From an uncultured Bryobacterales bacterium (lineage in GTDB: Bacteria > Acidobacteriota > Terriglobia > Bryobacterales > UBA6623): a stretch of 64,000 nucleotides of DNA. The notes below the pieces were generated by a model, which ran no database searches, had not been told where the DNA came from, and saw nothing but the letters and a program-made list of their open reading frames with translations. Below, piece after piece: positions 36,808 through 45,811 of this stretch; the stretch's first letter is position 1, and the number at the start of each line of letters is the position of its first letter. The translations under genes were made by a program, and so were the position numbers. Where the stretch lies: the NCBI GenBank assembly GCA_958295955.1, contig OY282420.1, forward strand, positions 2,308,435 through 2,372,434. Reading direction: 5' to 3'.

Positions 36808-38700
36808 GTGTTGACCCGGATCGTTCTTCTGCTCGCGACCGTTGCCGGCGTTGCCTACTTTCTGAAAATCGTCTCGACTCGTCTCGGCGGGCTGCGCGCC
36901 GCGAAGGAGCGCAACCTGCCGTTCGACAACATTCCCAAGCGGTTGTGGGTCGTCTTCTGCGAAGTGATGCTGCAAACCCGGGTAGTCCGCGAAAGACCGT
37001 TGGCGGGCATTCTCCACGCGCTGGTCATGTGGGGCTTCTTCGCTTTTGCCTGGGTGAGCATCCAGCATTTTCGGCACGGTTTCGCCGGTCTGGACCACGC
37101 CGCGCCCGACGCCTCGCTGTACGGTTGGTTCGCGGCGCTCTGGGCCGCAGCCGTGCTGGTCGGCATCCTCGGACTCAGCTACCGGCGGTTCGTCGTCCGC
37201 CCCAAGACTCTCGGAGAGCATGTCTCGAAAACGTCCGGCGTGGTGGCGGCGCTGATTGTCGTGCTGATGGTTTCCTACTTGGCCGGCTGGAGTTGGCTCG
37301 ATGCGCCCGGCGCAGCCTGGAAAGTCAACTGGTGGGTGCATACCGCGGCGCTGCTGGGGATGCTGTGGGTGATCCCGCGGTCCAAGCACCTGCACCTCGT
37401 GCTCGGCCCCGTCGCGATTTTCTTCCGCGCAGATATCACCAGCAGCGTGCGCGCGCTGCGCGAAGACGATGACGACGATTTCGGCATGCTCGCTTTCAGC
37501 GATCTTTCGCAGAAAGACATCCTCGACGTGAACTCCTGCGTCGAATGCGGGCGCTGCGCCGATAACTGCCCGGCCAACATTGTCGGCGGAACCCTGAATC
37601 CCAAAGAGATCGTCTTGCAGATGCAGCGCGGTCTGCTGGCCGGCGGCGAAGCGATCGCCGGAACGGCTGGCGAAGTCGAAGCGGGCCGTGCCTGGGTGTC
37701 GGAAGCCGATCTTTTCCAGTGCCTTTCGTGCGGCGCCTGCGAGCAGGTTTGTCCGCTGGGCATCGAGCACGTCGGCATGAAAATACTCGATTTGCGGCGC
37801 GGCCTGGTAAGCGAGGGCCGCACGCACAACGACAACCTTACCGGCATGTTCACGACGATGGAACGCTCGCCGCACAATGCCTGGGGGATTTCCCAGGACA
37901 TCCGCCGAAAATTCGTCGAAGCCGAAGAACTACCCGTTTTCGACGGCGAGCAGGAATGGCTTCTGTGGCTCGGCTGCGGCTGCAGCTACGACCCGCACGG
38001 GCAGCGAGTCGCGCGCTCGATGAAGCGGATACTCAACGCCGCGGGCGTTTCATGGGGCGTGCTCAAGCGCGAGACCTGCTGCGGCGAACCCGCCCGCCGG
38101 GCGGGCAACGAGTACCTTTACATGGAGCTTTCGCAAAAGGTTGTCGAAGCCTTCGGATCGAGCTCCGTAAAGAAAATCGTCACTGCCGACCCGCATTGCA
38201 CGCGGATGTTCGACCTCGATTACCGCCAGGACGAATCCTTCGCCGAACTCGGCATCGAGGTTGTCCATCATACCGAGCTCCTCGACCGCCTGTTGCCCGC
38301 GCTCGATCTGACGCCCTCGTTGGAACGGCTGACACTGCACGACCCCTGCTATCTCGCGCGCGGCCGCGGCGTTACGGAGCAGCCGCGCGCGGTGCTGCGG
38401 GCAATCGGCGCCGACGTGGCGGAGATGAAGCATCACGGCAAGCAGACCTTCTGCTGCGGTGCCGGCGGAGCGCAACTCTACATCGCCGACGACAAGGAAG
38501 AGTTGCCGGGCGGCCGGGTCAACCACAAACGCTTCGCGGAAGTCGAGGCGGTGGGAGTGGACACGGTTGCAACGGCCTGCCCCTACTGTCCGATCATGCT
38601 CAAGGACGCCGCCAACCAGGCAGGGCGCGAAGACGTGAAAGTGGTCGACGTAGCCGAACTGGTTGCGGCGCGGCTGCCGGAGGAGAGCCCCGGCGGTTGA
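36808..38700 (+). CDS. membrane-bound Fe-S oxidoreductase with CCG domains
   Basis: The 630-aa protein starts with GTG. It has about five membrane helices (1-205) resembling NarI/HdrE haem-b subunits. Two 4Fe-4S motifs follow (CVECGRCADNCP and CLSCGACEQVCP). Two cysteine-rich CCG domains come last (CGCSYDPHGQRV with ETCCGEPARR; HDPCYLARGRGV with TFCCGAGGAQ). This is the fused HdrED/GlpC-like arrangement found in many aerobic bacteria; it likely passes electrons between a soluble donor (acyl-CoA or hydroxyacid oxidation) and quinone. No flavoprotein partner lies adjacent. Confidence 0.9.
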   Translation: MLTRIVLLLATVAGVAYFLKIVSTRLGGLRAAKERNLPFDNIPKRLWVVFCEVMLQTRVVRERPLAGILHALVMWGFFAFAWVSIQHFRHGFAGLDHAAPDASLYGWFAALWAAAVLVGILGLSYRRFVVRPKTLGEHVSKTSGVVAALIVVLMVSYLAGWSWLDAPGAAWKVNWWVHTAALLGMLWVIPRSKHLHLVLGPVAIFFRADITSSVRALREDDDDDFGMLAFSDLSQKDILDVNSCVECGRCADNCPANIVGGTLNPKEIVLQMQRGLLAGGEAIAGTAGEVEAGRAWVSEADLFQCLSCGACEQVCPLGIEHVGMKILDLRRGLVSEGRTHNDNLTGMFTTMERSPHNAWGISQDIRRKFVEAEELPVFDGEQEWLLWLGCGCSYDPHGQRVARSMKRILNAAGVSWGVLKRETCCGEPARRAGNEYLYMELSQKVVEAFGSSSVKKIVTADPHCTRMFDLDYRQDESFAELGIEVVHHTELLDRLLPALDLTPSLERLTLHDPCYLARGRGVTEQPRAVLRAIGADVAEMKHHGKQTFCCGAGGAQLYIADDKEELPGGRVNHKRFAEVEAVGVDTVATACPYCPIMLKDAANQAGREDVKVVDVAELVAARLPEESPGG

Positions 38701-38750
38701 ACGGGCACTGAGGAGCGCCTGTTCAACCGGGAGAGGGCCGGCGGCGGCGA

Positions 38751-40240
38751 TTATTCATCCGCGCGGTCGATGACGTGGGCGCCGCGCTCCTCGGGGAAGC
38801 CTTCGAGCGGATCCGCTCGTTGAAACCGGCCTCCGCCGCGCAGGAGGAAATTCGGCCTCAGCGGAATCGCCGGGGCGCCGGCGTCGATGACGCGGGAAGC
38901 GGCTGCGAGCTCCTTGACGAGATCGGGGTGCTTCGCGGCCACGTTGTCGGATTCCGCGGGGTCGGTGAAGATGTCGTACAGCTCTTGCCGCAGCGCCCCC
39001 GGGGTGCCGCCTCGCCCGCGGGGAGCGCCGCCTACGCCGGCGCCCGGCCTGTGCGGGCCGGGTCCGCCTCCCGGCCCTGCAGCCGGGACTCCGGGAACCG
39101 TCTCGACGTATTTCCACTGCCCGCGGAAAAGCGCGCGGCGGCCGAGGAGGGAAGCGAAGACCAAATCGCCTCGCTCGACGGATTCGCCGTCCGTGATCGC
39201 GGGCCACATGTCGAAACCGTCGAACGGCTTTGCGGCGGCCGAAGCGATTCCAGCGGCGGCAATCAGCGTTGGCAGCCAGTCATGGACGCTGATTTGCTGC
39301 GATAGAACTCCGGGACGGATCTTTCCCGGCCAATTGACGAGTCCCGGCACACGGATGCCGCCCTCATGGGTGTTGCCCTTGCCGTCGCGCAAAGGACTGT
39401 TGTCGGCGCCTGCCGTTACCAGGCCGCCGTTGTCGCTCAACCAGATCGCCGGCGTGCTCCGGCGCAGCCCTTCCTTCTCGAGCGCAGCAATGAGAGCCGC
39501 GGCCGAGTCGTCGATCTGGGTCACCATCGCACTGTAGGTGCGCCGGACTTCGTCGTCGATGTGCGCGTACTGCTGCAGGTATTTCTCGGGCGCCTGCAAC
39601 GGCGTGTGCGGCGCGTTCCACGCTACGTACAGAAGGAAAGGCTTCTCCTTGTCTCGGTTCTCGATCAGGCTCAGCGCTTCGCGGGTGTAGAGGTCCGTTG
39701 TGTGGCCTTCCTCTTCGAGCGGCTTGCCGTTGCGGCGCCAGTCGGGGACGCCCATCAGAACGTCGCTGTTGTGCGAGTAGTGGTCGAGCCCGCCGGTCAG
39801 CGAGCCGTAGGAGTGATCCCAGCCGCGCTCGTTCGGGAAGTAGGCGCGCTTGTCATGGCCGAGATGCCACTTGCCCACGAGCCACGTCTGGTAACCGGCA
39901 TCCTGGAAGATGTCTCCCATAGTGGTTTCGTCGAGCGGCAGACCGCCGTGGTCGATGATCGGCATCGCCATCCCGAAGCGAAGCGGCGAACGGCCCGTCA
40001 TGAGGGCAACGCGCGTCGGGGTGCAGAAAGGGAAAGCGTAATGGCGGTCCAGGCGCAAGCCCTCTCGGCGGCCGGCCGGTCGATCGTCGGCGTCCTGATC
40101 GCGCTGCCGTTGTAGCCGACGTCGTTCCAGCCGAGATCGTCGGCCACCATCAGCAGGATGTTCGGCCCGGCGCCCGGCGCCGCCGCCGCGAACGCCAACA
40201 GGAGAGGCGCTATGCGCTTTGCTCGTTTCACGGTTTTCAT
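38751..40240 (-). pseudogene. arylsulfatase-like gene interrupted by a 2-bp frameshift
   Basis: The N-terminal part reads from ATG 40240 ([20 protein letters not shown] signal, [20 protein letters not shown] metal site). At about 40062-40066 the minus strand reads GCCGAGAGGGCTTGCGCCTG; removing one AG restores E-G-L-R-L-D-R and joins the second frame. That frame carries the formylglycine motif [44 protein letters not shown] and IWLSDNGGL to a stop at 38751. All other sulfatase motifs are intact, so the lesion is recent or an assembly error. An unusual Gly/Pro/Arg-rich insert (GPGGGPGPHRPGAGVGG) lies near residue 390. It is last in the minus-strand cluster, 19 bp after the dioxygenase gene. 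Confidence 0.82.
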
Positions 40241-40259
40241 TGTTACCCCCTTCGGTCCC

Positions 40260-41069
40260 TCAGGCCCGCTTGACTCCGACGACGATCGTGCCGACCTGGG
40301 TCTTGCCTTCGGTCGTCATCGCGGGAAAGACGCCGGCCGGCTCTTCCCCGTCCGTGCCCCAGTACTTTACCCGGTCGTTGGAATTTCGATAGGGCGTCGG
40401 GTGGCGCGAGGCGTAGGCTTCGGTGCGATGGATCGCGTCGGTCAGATCGTCGGGGAAATAAAGCTGCGTGGTGAGCAGCTCGTTGCCGCCGAGATGCGCC
40501 TTCACATGCACGTGAACGGCGCGCGGCGTGTACCAGCCGGGATAGACGGTCAGGAACTCGACCTGCCCTCGATCGTCGGCCGTTTGCGAGCCGCGCAGAA
40601 ACCGCTGCAGTCCGGTTGGCTCGCGCCGGCCGCCCAGCCCCCCGCCTCCGCGGAACCCGGCCGGCGGGCCGCCGCGCCGGCCTTCTCCGCCGCCGGCGCG
40701 GCCGCCCCTGCCGCCCCCTCCGCCGGAGCCGGGCGGCACGTTGGGATCGACATCGGGATGACCGCTGTAGTTGCCGAGAGCGTCGCATGACCAGATTTCC
40801 GTCCTCGCGCCGGCGACCGCCTCGCAGGAGCCGGCGTCGACGACTTTCAGGCGCAGCACGAGATCGACGCCCGGTTTGCCGGAACGGACGTCGCGCCGCT
40901 CCTCCGCGCCCTCGATGTGGTAGGGGCCGTCGATCTGTCTCGAAGTCAGGATGCACTCGGCGGCGCGGGAGAAATCCGGGCCGGCGGCGAGCGCGCCGAA
41001 GGCGGTTCCGCCTGCGATGAGCGCCTCGCGACGGGTGGGTTTGACGATTCTTGAGTCCTTGTTCTGCAT
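40260..41069 (-). CDS. Tat-exported intradiol ring-cleavage dioxygenase-like protein
   Basis: The ATG at 41069 gives 269 aa and a Tat-type signal ([20 protein letters not shown]). The intradiol fold shows [20 protein letters not shown] (first Tyr ligand, Y101) and [20 protein letters not shown] (second Tyr and the H-x-H pair). These are the Fe(III) ligands of catechol/protocatechuate 3,4-dioxygenase relatives. Between them a Gly/Arg-rich stretch of about 35 residues ([19 protein letters not shown] and onward) replaces the usual short loop. Exported members of this group occur widely in soil bacteria with unknown aromatic substrates. It sits between a PSD1 gene and a sulfatase gene on one transcript. 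Confidence 0.82.
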   Translation of the reverse strand: MQNKDSRIVKPTRREALIAGGTAFGALAAGPDFSRAAECILTSRQIDGPYHIEGAEERRDVRSGKPGVDLVLRLKVVDAGSCEAVAGARTEIWSCDALGNYSGHPDVDPNVPPGSGGGGGRGGRAGGGEGRRGGPPAGFRGGGGLGGRREPTGLQRFLRGSQTADDRGQVEFLTVYPGWYTPRAVHVHVKAHLGGNELLTTQLYFPDDLTDAIHRTEAYASRHPTPYRNSNDRVKYWGTDGEEPAGVFPAMTTEGKTQVGTIVVGVKRA

Positions 41070-41211
41070 TTTGTTGTCTCTTTTTTTCCGGAAACGATTG
41101 TCGGTCGGGGCGCTGACGGAGGCGATACCGTTACATCCAGTCAAGGGGGACGAGAAGTTTCTCGCGCAGCCCCGCCAACCGTCGATAGGTTTGAGACAGG
41201 CCGAACCCGGC

Positions 41212-43395
41212 CTACCGATTGAACAGGAACGCGTTCGAGTTGATCAACGCCCAGAGCAAGTCCTGCGTCTGCGCCGCGCGGCCGGAATCGCTGCGTATAT
41301 AAGTCAGCGCGCGGTCCATCTCGATTCCCGTGGGAAAGCGGCTGAGGGCGGCGAGGTAAAGCTCCTCGACCAACTCGCGGTCCGATTTTCCGGCCAGAAT
41401 CGCCTCGGCAACGCGGCCCTCGGGGTCGGCGATCGCTTCCGCGAGCGTCGGCCCGTTCACCAGGTTCATCGCTTGCGGCAGGCTCAAGTCGTTGCGCCGC
41501 TCGCACTCGCAGGAGGACTCGCGGTCCGGACGCCCGAACATGTCGAGAAAGCCGCCCTTGCCGACGTGCGGGTCGGGCAATTGCTGCGCCGTGAAATCCT
41601 CCGGAACCTCCGGGAAATTCGGACGCGATCCGGTGGCGACGGTAATCGCATCCAGCAACGACTCGGCAGGCAGGCGGCGCGGCGCGAAGCGCGAGAAGTT
41701 CACCTCGTCGGTTTCGTTCCACTTGTTGGTTTCGATGCCGGTCTGATAGGTCCGCGAACTGACGATCGTGCGCATCAGATGCTGCAGGTCGAAACCGCTC
41801 GCGATGAAGTCCTGCTCCAGGGCATCCAGCAAGTCGGGATTGATCGGCGGGTTCGAGCCGCGGATGTCGTCGACGGGTTCGATGATTCCGCGTCCGAGAA
41901 AGTAGCTCCACACGCGGTTGACGATCGCTTTCGCGAAGAACGGATTTTTCGCCGAGGTCAGCCAATCGGCCAGAGCTTCGCGGCGGTCTCTGAAATCGGC
42001 GATCGGCGGCAGGCCGGCGGAGGCGATCAGATACTCCGCGTCCACGACCTTGTTGGTCTTCGGATGCTTGATGTCGTTGTCGTCGCGTTTGAGGTAAACG
42101 ATCTGCTCGTCGGCGTCGAAGCCGGGTTTCATGCCGACGGCCGCGAAGAACGCCGCGAGCTGGTAATACTGATTCTGCGTCCATTTCTCGAAAGGATGGT
42201 CGTGGCACTGCGCGCAGACCATGCGCACGCCGAGGAACAACTGTGTCGTGGTCTCCATCGCGATCTTGGGATCGTCGTTGACGCGGAAGTAGTTCGACGC
42301 CGGCGATTGGAACGTGCTGCCGACCGAAGTCAGGATCTCCCTGGTGAAATCGTCGTACGGCTGGTTCGAAGCGATGGCGTCGCGAATCCACTGGCGGAAC
42401 GCCCAAGTCCCTTTTTCGCCGAGGTGCTTGCGGTTGGACTGCAACAGGTCGCCCCACTTGAGCGCCCAGTGATCGACGAATTCGCGCGAGCCGATGAGCC
42501 GGTCGATCAGGCGCTCGCGTTTCGTCCGCGACGCAGCGCGGTCTTCGAGGAAAGCGCGGGTCTGCTCCGGCGTCGGCGGAATGCCCGTGAGGTCGATGTA
42601 GATCCTGCGCACGAACACTTCGTCGCTTGCTTCGGGCGCGGGCTGAATCTTCAGCCGCTTGAGCTTGGCGTCGATGTGTTTGTCGATGTAGTTGCGCTGC
42701 GCAAGCCGCCGCCATTCGAAACCCGGCTCGGGGTTCAGAATCGTCACCGGGACGGTCGCGAATTTGCCTTCGTAACGCACCAGAACCGCGGCCTCGCCGA
42801 TCCGTTCTCCGTGTACCGAGCCGTCGTCGTTGATCTTGGCCGTGCTGGTGGAGTTGCTTTCGATTACGGCCTCGCTCGATACGTCGCGCGTCGAGCCGTC
42901 TCCGTACTTCGCCGTGACCTTCAGCGCGAGGTCGCCGCCGGGTTTCTCCATAAAGATTTCAGCGGGTTCGACTGACAATTCCGCTACGGCGTCCAGGGCG
43001 GGGTCGCCGTACGGCGCGCCTTCTGAAATCCACTTGTAGATCGTCTTGTAGTAGTCGGAATCGACTTCGAAGCGTAGTCCGCCTTCGTGAGGAATCTGCA
43101 TGGCCGGTTTGGAGAGCATCAAGCTCTCGGCCGGGGCGGCGCGGTTGAAGCGCCGTCCCGAAACTTCGAAAAGCAGAGCCCGGTAGTCGAATTCCGGGTC
43201 GTAGCCCCGCAGCGAGAGCTTGAATCCGTTCTTGCCCTTCGCCGAGCCGTGGCAGGGACCGCCCGTACACCCGGTGCGGTTGAGCACCGGCATGATGTCG
43301 CGGATGAAATTGGTCTGACGCTCGGCGCTGGCGCCGGGTGTCGGCGCCGCGAGCGGCAGGACACAAAGCGCAAGGAAAAACTTGACGGCTTTCAT
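41212..43395 (-). CDS. PSD1 (DUF1549/DUF1553) protein with Big_2-like domain
   Basis: The 727-aa protein has a signal peptide (KAVKFFLALCVLPLAAPTPG) and a modified cytochrome-like domain with GCTGGPCHGSAKGK (C-x4-CH rather than CxxCH, residues 43-49). A bacterial Ig-like domain follows at about 140-225 (GDLALKVTAKYGDGSTRDVS). DUF1549 has VRRIYIDLTGIPPTPEQTRA and CAQCHDHPFEKW; DUF1553 has NPFFAKAIVNRVWSYFLGRG and LSLPQAMNLVNGPTLAEAIA. The start is 36 bp after the PPC-domain gene, and it probably shares its transcript. It differs from the PSD1 protein at 25 kb, whose partner is DUF1501. Confidence 0.9.
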   Translation of the reverse strand: MKAVKFFLALCVLPLAAPTPGASAERQTNFIRDIMPVLNRTGCTGGPCHGSAKGKNGFKLSLRGYDPEFDYRALLFEVSGRRFNRAAPAESLMLSKPAMQIPHEGGLRFEVDSDYYKTIYKWISEGAPYGDPALDAVAELSVEPAEIFMEKPGGDLALKVTAKYGDGSTRDVSSEAVIESNSTSTAKINDDGSVHGERIGEAAVLVRYEGKFATVPVTILNPEPGFEWRRLAQRNYIDKHIDAKLKRLKIQPAPEASDEVFVRRIYIDLTGIPPTPEQTRAFLEDRAASRTKRERLIDRLIGSREFVDHWALKWGDLLQSNRKHLGEKGTWAFRQWIRDAIASNQPYDDFTREILTSVGSTFQSPASNYFRVNDDPKIAMETTTQLFLGVRMVCAQCHDHPFEKWTQNQYYQLAAFFAAVGMKPGFDADEQIVYLKRDDNDIKHPKTNKVVDAEYLIASAGLPPIADFRDRREALADWLTSAKNPFFAKAIVNRVWSYFLGRGIIEPVDDIRGSNPPINPDLLDALEQDFIASGFDLQHLMRTIVSSRTYQTGIETNKWNETDEVNFSRFAPRRLPAESLLDAITVATGSRPNFPEVPEDFTAQQLPDPHVGKGGFLDMFGRPDRESSCECERRNDLSLPQAMNLVNGPTLAEAIADPEGRVAEAILAGKSDRELVEELYLAALSRFPTGIEMDRALTYIRSDSGRAAQTQDLLWALINSNAFLFNR

Positions 43396-43431
43396 AAAGA
43401 TTCTCTCCGTGAGCGCCGCTGCGGGGTTTCC

Positions 43432-45807
43432 TCAGTCGTTCGCCACTGCTATTGTACGCCCGGCTGCGACGACGAGCGTCGCGTCGACCGGCGTGACGTT
43501 GTAGGGCACGGCCTCTTTGCCGCGGCTTGCGAGCACTGATTTCGGCGTAATCGAAATCTTGTATTCGCCGCCGGCAACTTCGCCGGCTTGACAGTCGAGC
43601 GTGTAGTCGGACGGGTTGCCGGCAATCGCGGCCGTTGCGCACTCCACGCCCAGCGGAAGGTTCTCGGCTTCGACGATCACTTCGGAATCGAAATTCGGCT
43701 CGCGGTGGAAAGAGCCGCCGATTGCGAACGGCCGATTGCTCGTCACGGCGACCGGCTTTTCCGGCGCGCCCACGTCGTAGCCTTGCACGACGTCCACGGT
43801 GATGGCGGGCGAAACGATCTGCTGCATGCTTCCGTTGCTGCGAATCTGCGCGGCGAGGATCAGGTCGAAGGTCATCGCGGGCGTGCCCATCGTGGTATTG
43901 AGCTCGAAAACGCCCTTGGTATCGCCCTTCTCGATTTTACCGCCGCCGGTGATCCTCAGGTTGGCGACGTTCGGCCCGTTGATGACGCTCACGGCATCGG
44001 CCGGGCGGACGCCGGGCGCGCGCGCGGTGAACTGCCAGCGAATCTCGTGCGCCATGCCTTGGATCAGGCGCAGCCTGCGCGGCGTCAGGACTTCCAGCAC
44101 GCCGGCCTCGGGGCTTGCCAGACTGGCCTGAACCGCCGGTTCGCGCGAGGCGATCCGCAGCGGCTTTTGGCCTTTCCCGGCGACCGGCGTGACTACCGCC
44201 GATGCAGCGGCGCGGCGCCTGACGATTTCGCCCGACGGCAACTCGGTCTCCCCGTGGACGACGAAATGCAGCCGCCGCGGTTTCGCGCCCGGCTTGGCCG
44301 TGAGCGTCACTCTGCCGGTGCGCGACGTCCGCGCGGTTGTCATGCCGCCGAATTCGGCCGGAATATGACCGCCCTCGACCATGATGTCTTCCGGCAGTCC
44401 GTCGACGACGAGCCGCACCGCGCCCTCGTAGCCGCGCCGGTCCATCGTGACCGACAACGCCGCGCTGCCGCCTTGGGGGATATTCACGGCGGCCTCGTTC
44501 AATCGCAGAACAAAATCGCCGGGCTGCTTGCGGGCAACCAGGCGGTAGCCGTAACCCGGACCGCCCCGCCTCAGCAGGTCTTCCATCGTCAAGTCGATCC
44601 GCGCGACGCCGGGGGGAACGCGGAAGCCGATGTGCGGGTCGCCGAATGTCTCCGCGCGGGCGCGAATGAACGACAGCATCTCTTCCGGCTCCCGGTCTCC
44701 CGCGGATCCCAATTTTTTGCCGTCCTGGTCGTAGAGAGTCAGCAGGGTATAGAGATGGGACGTGCCCAATCCGGCGGCCTGCGTCTCGATCAACCACTCC
44801 TCGCCTTCTTGCACGTCCAGGGAATAGCGGTCGGTTTCGCCGGATTTCGCGATGCGTCCATTGACCACCGTCGAGTCGGTCAGACGGTGCGGCCTTTCGC
44901 CTGCGGGCTCGAGCTCTTCCGGCCCTTCGCCGCGCACCAGCGGCAGCGGCAGCGAGACGCGCCGCCCGGGCAGGCGCACCGAGTCGCCGGCTGCATCGAC
45001 GCGCCGCGGCGCGGCCAGTGAGCCGCCCGAAAGCTCGATGGACGCCGTTTCGCCGCGCGTCCAGCCCAAGGGAAAAATCGCGTCCGCGAAGGCGATCGGC
45101 CCGACTCGCAAGCGGTAGAAGTTGGTTTTCTGTGCGCTGAAACGAGCGTCGTGAACGGCGACGAAGTAGGTTCCGGATTTGGTCGCTTGCAGGCGTAGGC
45201 GGGCGTCGACGCCGATGCCCGCGGCGTCGTTATTGCGCGCGACCGGGTTGCCTTCCGCGTCGCTTACGGCGATGACGGGATCGATCGCCGATCCCAGGCG
45301 CTGCGCTTCGACTTCAAAGGTCAAGACGTCTCCGGCAGACAACTCCAAGCGGTAAAAATCGCGGTCCGCGCCGGCCAGCGTACCGTTCACAGTCACCGGC
45401 GCTTCCAGGAACTCCGCGTTCGACGGCGTATCGTTTGCGGGTAAATGACGCTTGAGAGCGGACTCCTTCTCCACGCTTTCAGGGAACGACGAAATGCCGA
45501 ACAGCCGCGTATTGGAGAGGCCCGCTGCGGATTCGACCTGCAGCGGGTACGCGCCCACCGCCGCGTCGCGGTCGATTTCGAGCAAATACTCCTTGCCGGC
45601 GCCGGCGGCGCTCAGCGGCGTGAGCGTCCCTGGAATCTTCGAGTGCAGGGCCAGCTTGCGGTCGAGCCCGCTGCCGTGCAGCGTCAGCCGGACCGCCGTC
45701 CCGGCTTGGCCGCCCGGAGGGTCGATGCGGGCGATCGTCGGGCCGCCGGCTGATAGAGACCCGACGGCGCAGGCCAGGATCGGCAGGATACGAAGGCGGC
45801 TGCGCAT
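43432..45807 (-). CDS. secreted PPC-domain protein
   Basis: The ATG at 45807 lies four bases after the WD40-cytochrome stop, giving 791 aa with a signal peptide (RLRILPILACAVGSLSAGGP). The N-terminus is IPT/TIG-like (IARIDPPGGQAGTAVRLTLH). Two PPC (pre-peptidase C-terminal) jelly-rolls follow: NGTLAGADRDFYRLELSAGD with GTYFVAVHDARF, and NGRIAKSGETDRYSLDVQEG. Several Ig-like segments fill the rest. There is no catalytic domain; PPC modules usually bind substrate or aid export. The stable co-occurrence with PSD1 and WD40-cytochrome genes suggests an extracellular binding partner. Confidence 0.86.
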   Translation of the reverse strand: MRSRLRILPILACAVGSLSAGGPTIARIDPPGGQAGTAVRLTLHGSGLDRKLALHSKIPGTLTPLSAAGAGKEYLLEIDRDAAVGAYPLQVESAAGLSNTRLFGISSFPESVEKESALKRHLPANDTPSNAEFLEAPVTVNGTLAGADRDFYRLELSAGDVLTFEVEAQRLGSAIDPVIAVSDAEGNPVARNNDAAGIGVDARLRLQATKSGTYFVAVHDARFSAQKTNFYRLRVGPIAFADAIFPLGWTRGETASIELSGGSLAAPRRVDAAGDSVRLPGRRVSLPLPLVRGEGPEELEPAGERPHRLTDSTVVNGRIAKSGETDRYSLDVQEGEEWLIETQAAGLGTSHLYTLLTLYDQDGKKLGSAGDREPEEMLSFIRARAETFGDPHIGFRVPPGVARIDLTMEDLLRRGGPGYGYRLVARKQPGDFVLRLNEAAVNIPQGGSAALSVTMDRRGYEGAVRLVVDGLPEDIMVEGGHIPAEFGGMTTARTSRTGRVTLTAKPGAKPRRLHFVVHGETELPSGEIVRRRAAASAVVTPVAGKGQKPLRIASREPAVQASLASPEAGVLEVLTPRRLRLIQGMAHEIRWQFTARAPGVRPADAVSVINGPNVANLRITGGGKIEKGDTKGVFELNTTMGTPAMTFDLILAAQIRSNGSMQQIVSPAITVDVVQGYDVGAPEKPVAVTSNRPFAIGGSFHREPNFDSEVIVEAENLPLGVECATAAIAGNPSDYTLDCQAGEVAGGEYKISITPKSVLASRGKEAVPYNVTPVDATLVVAAGRTIAVAND

Positions 45808-45811
45808 CGGG

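Noticed and set aside
40062-40066. Programmed frameshift in the sulfatase gene
   Set aside because: There is no slippery run or downstream pseudoknot signal; a simple AG duplication explains it better.
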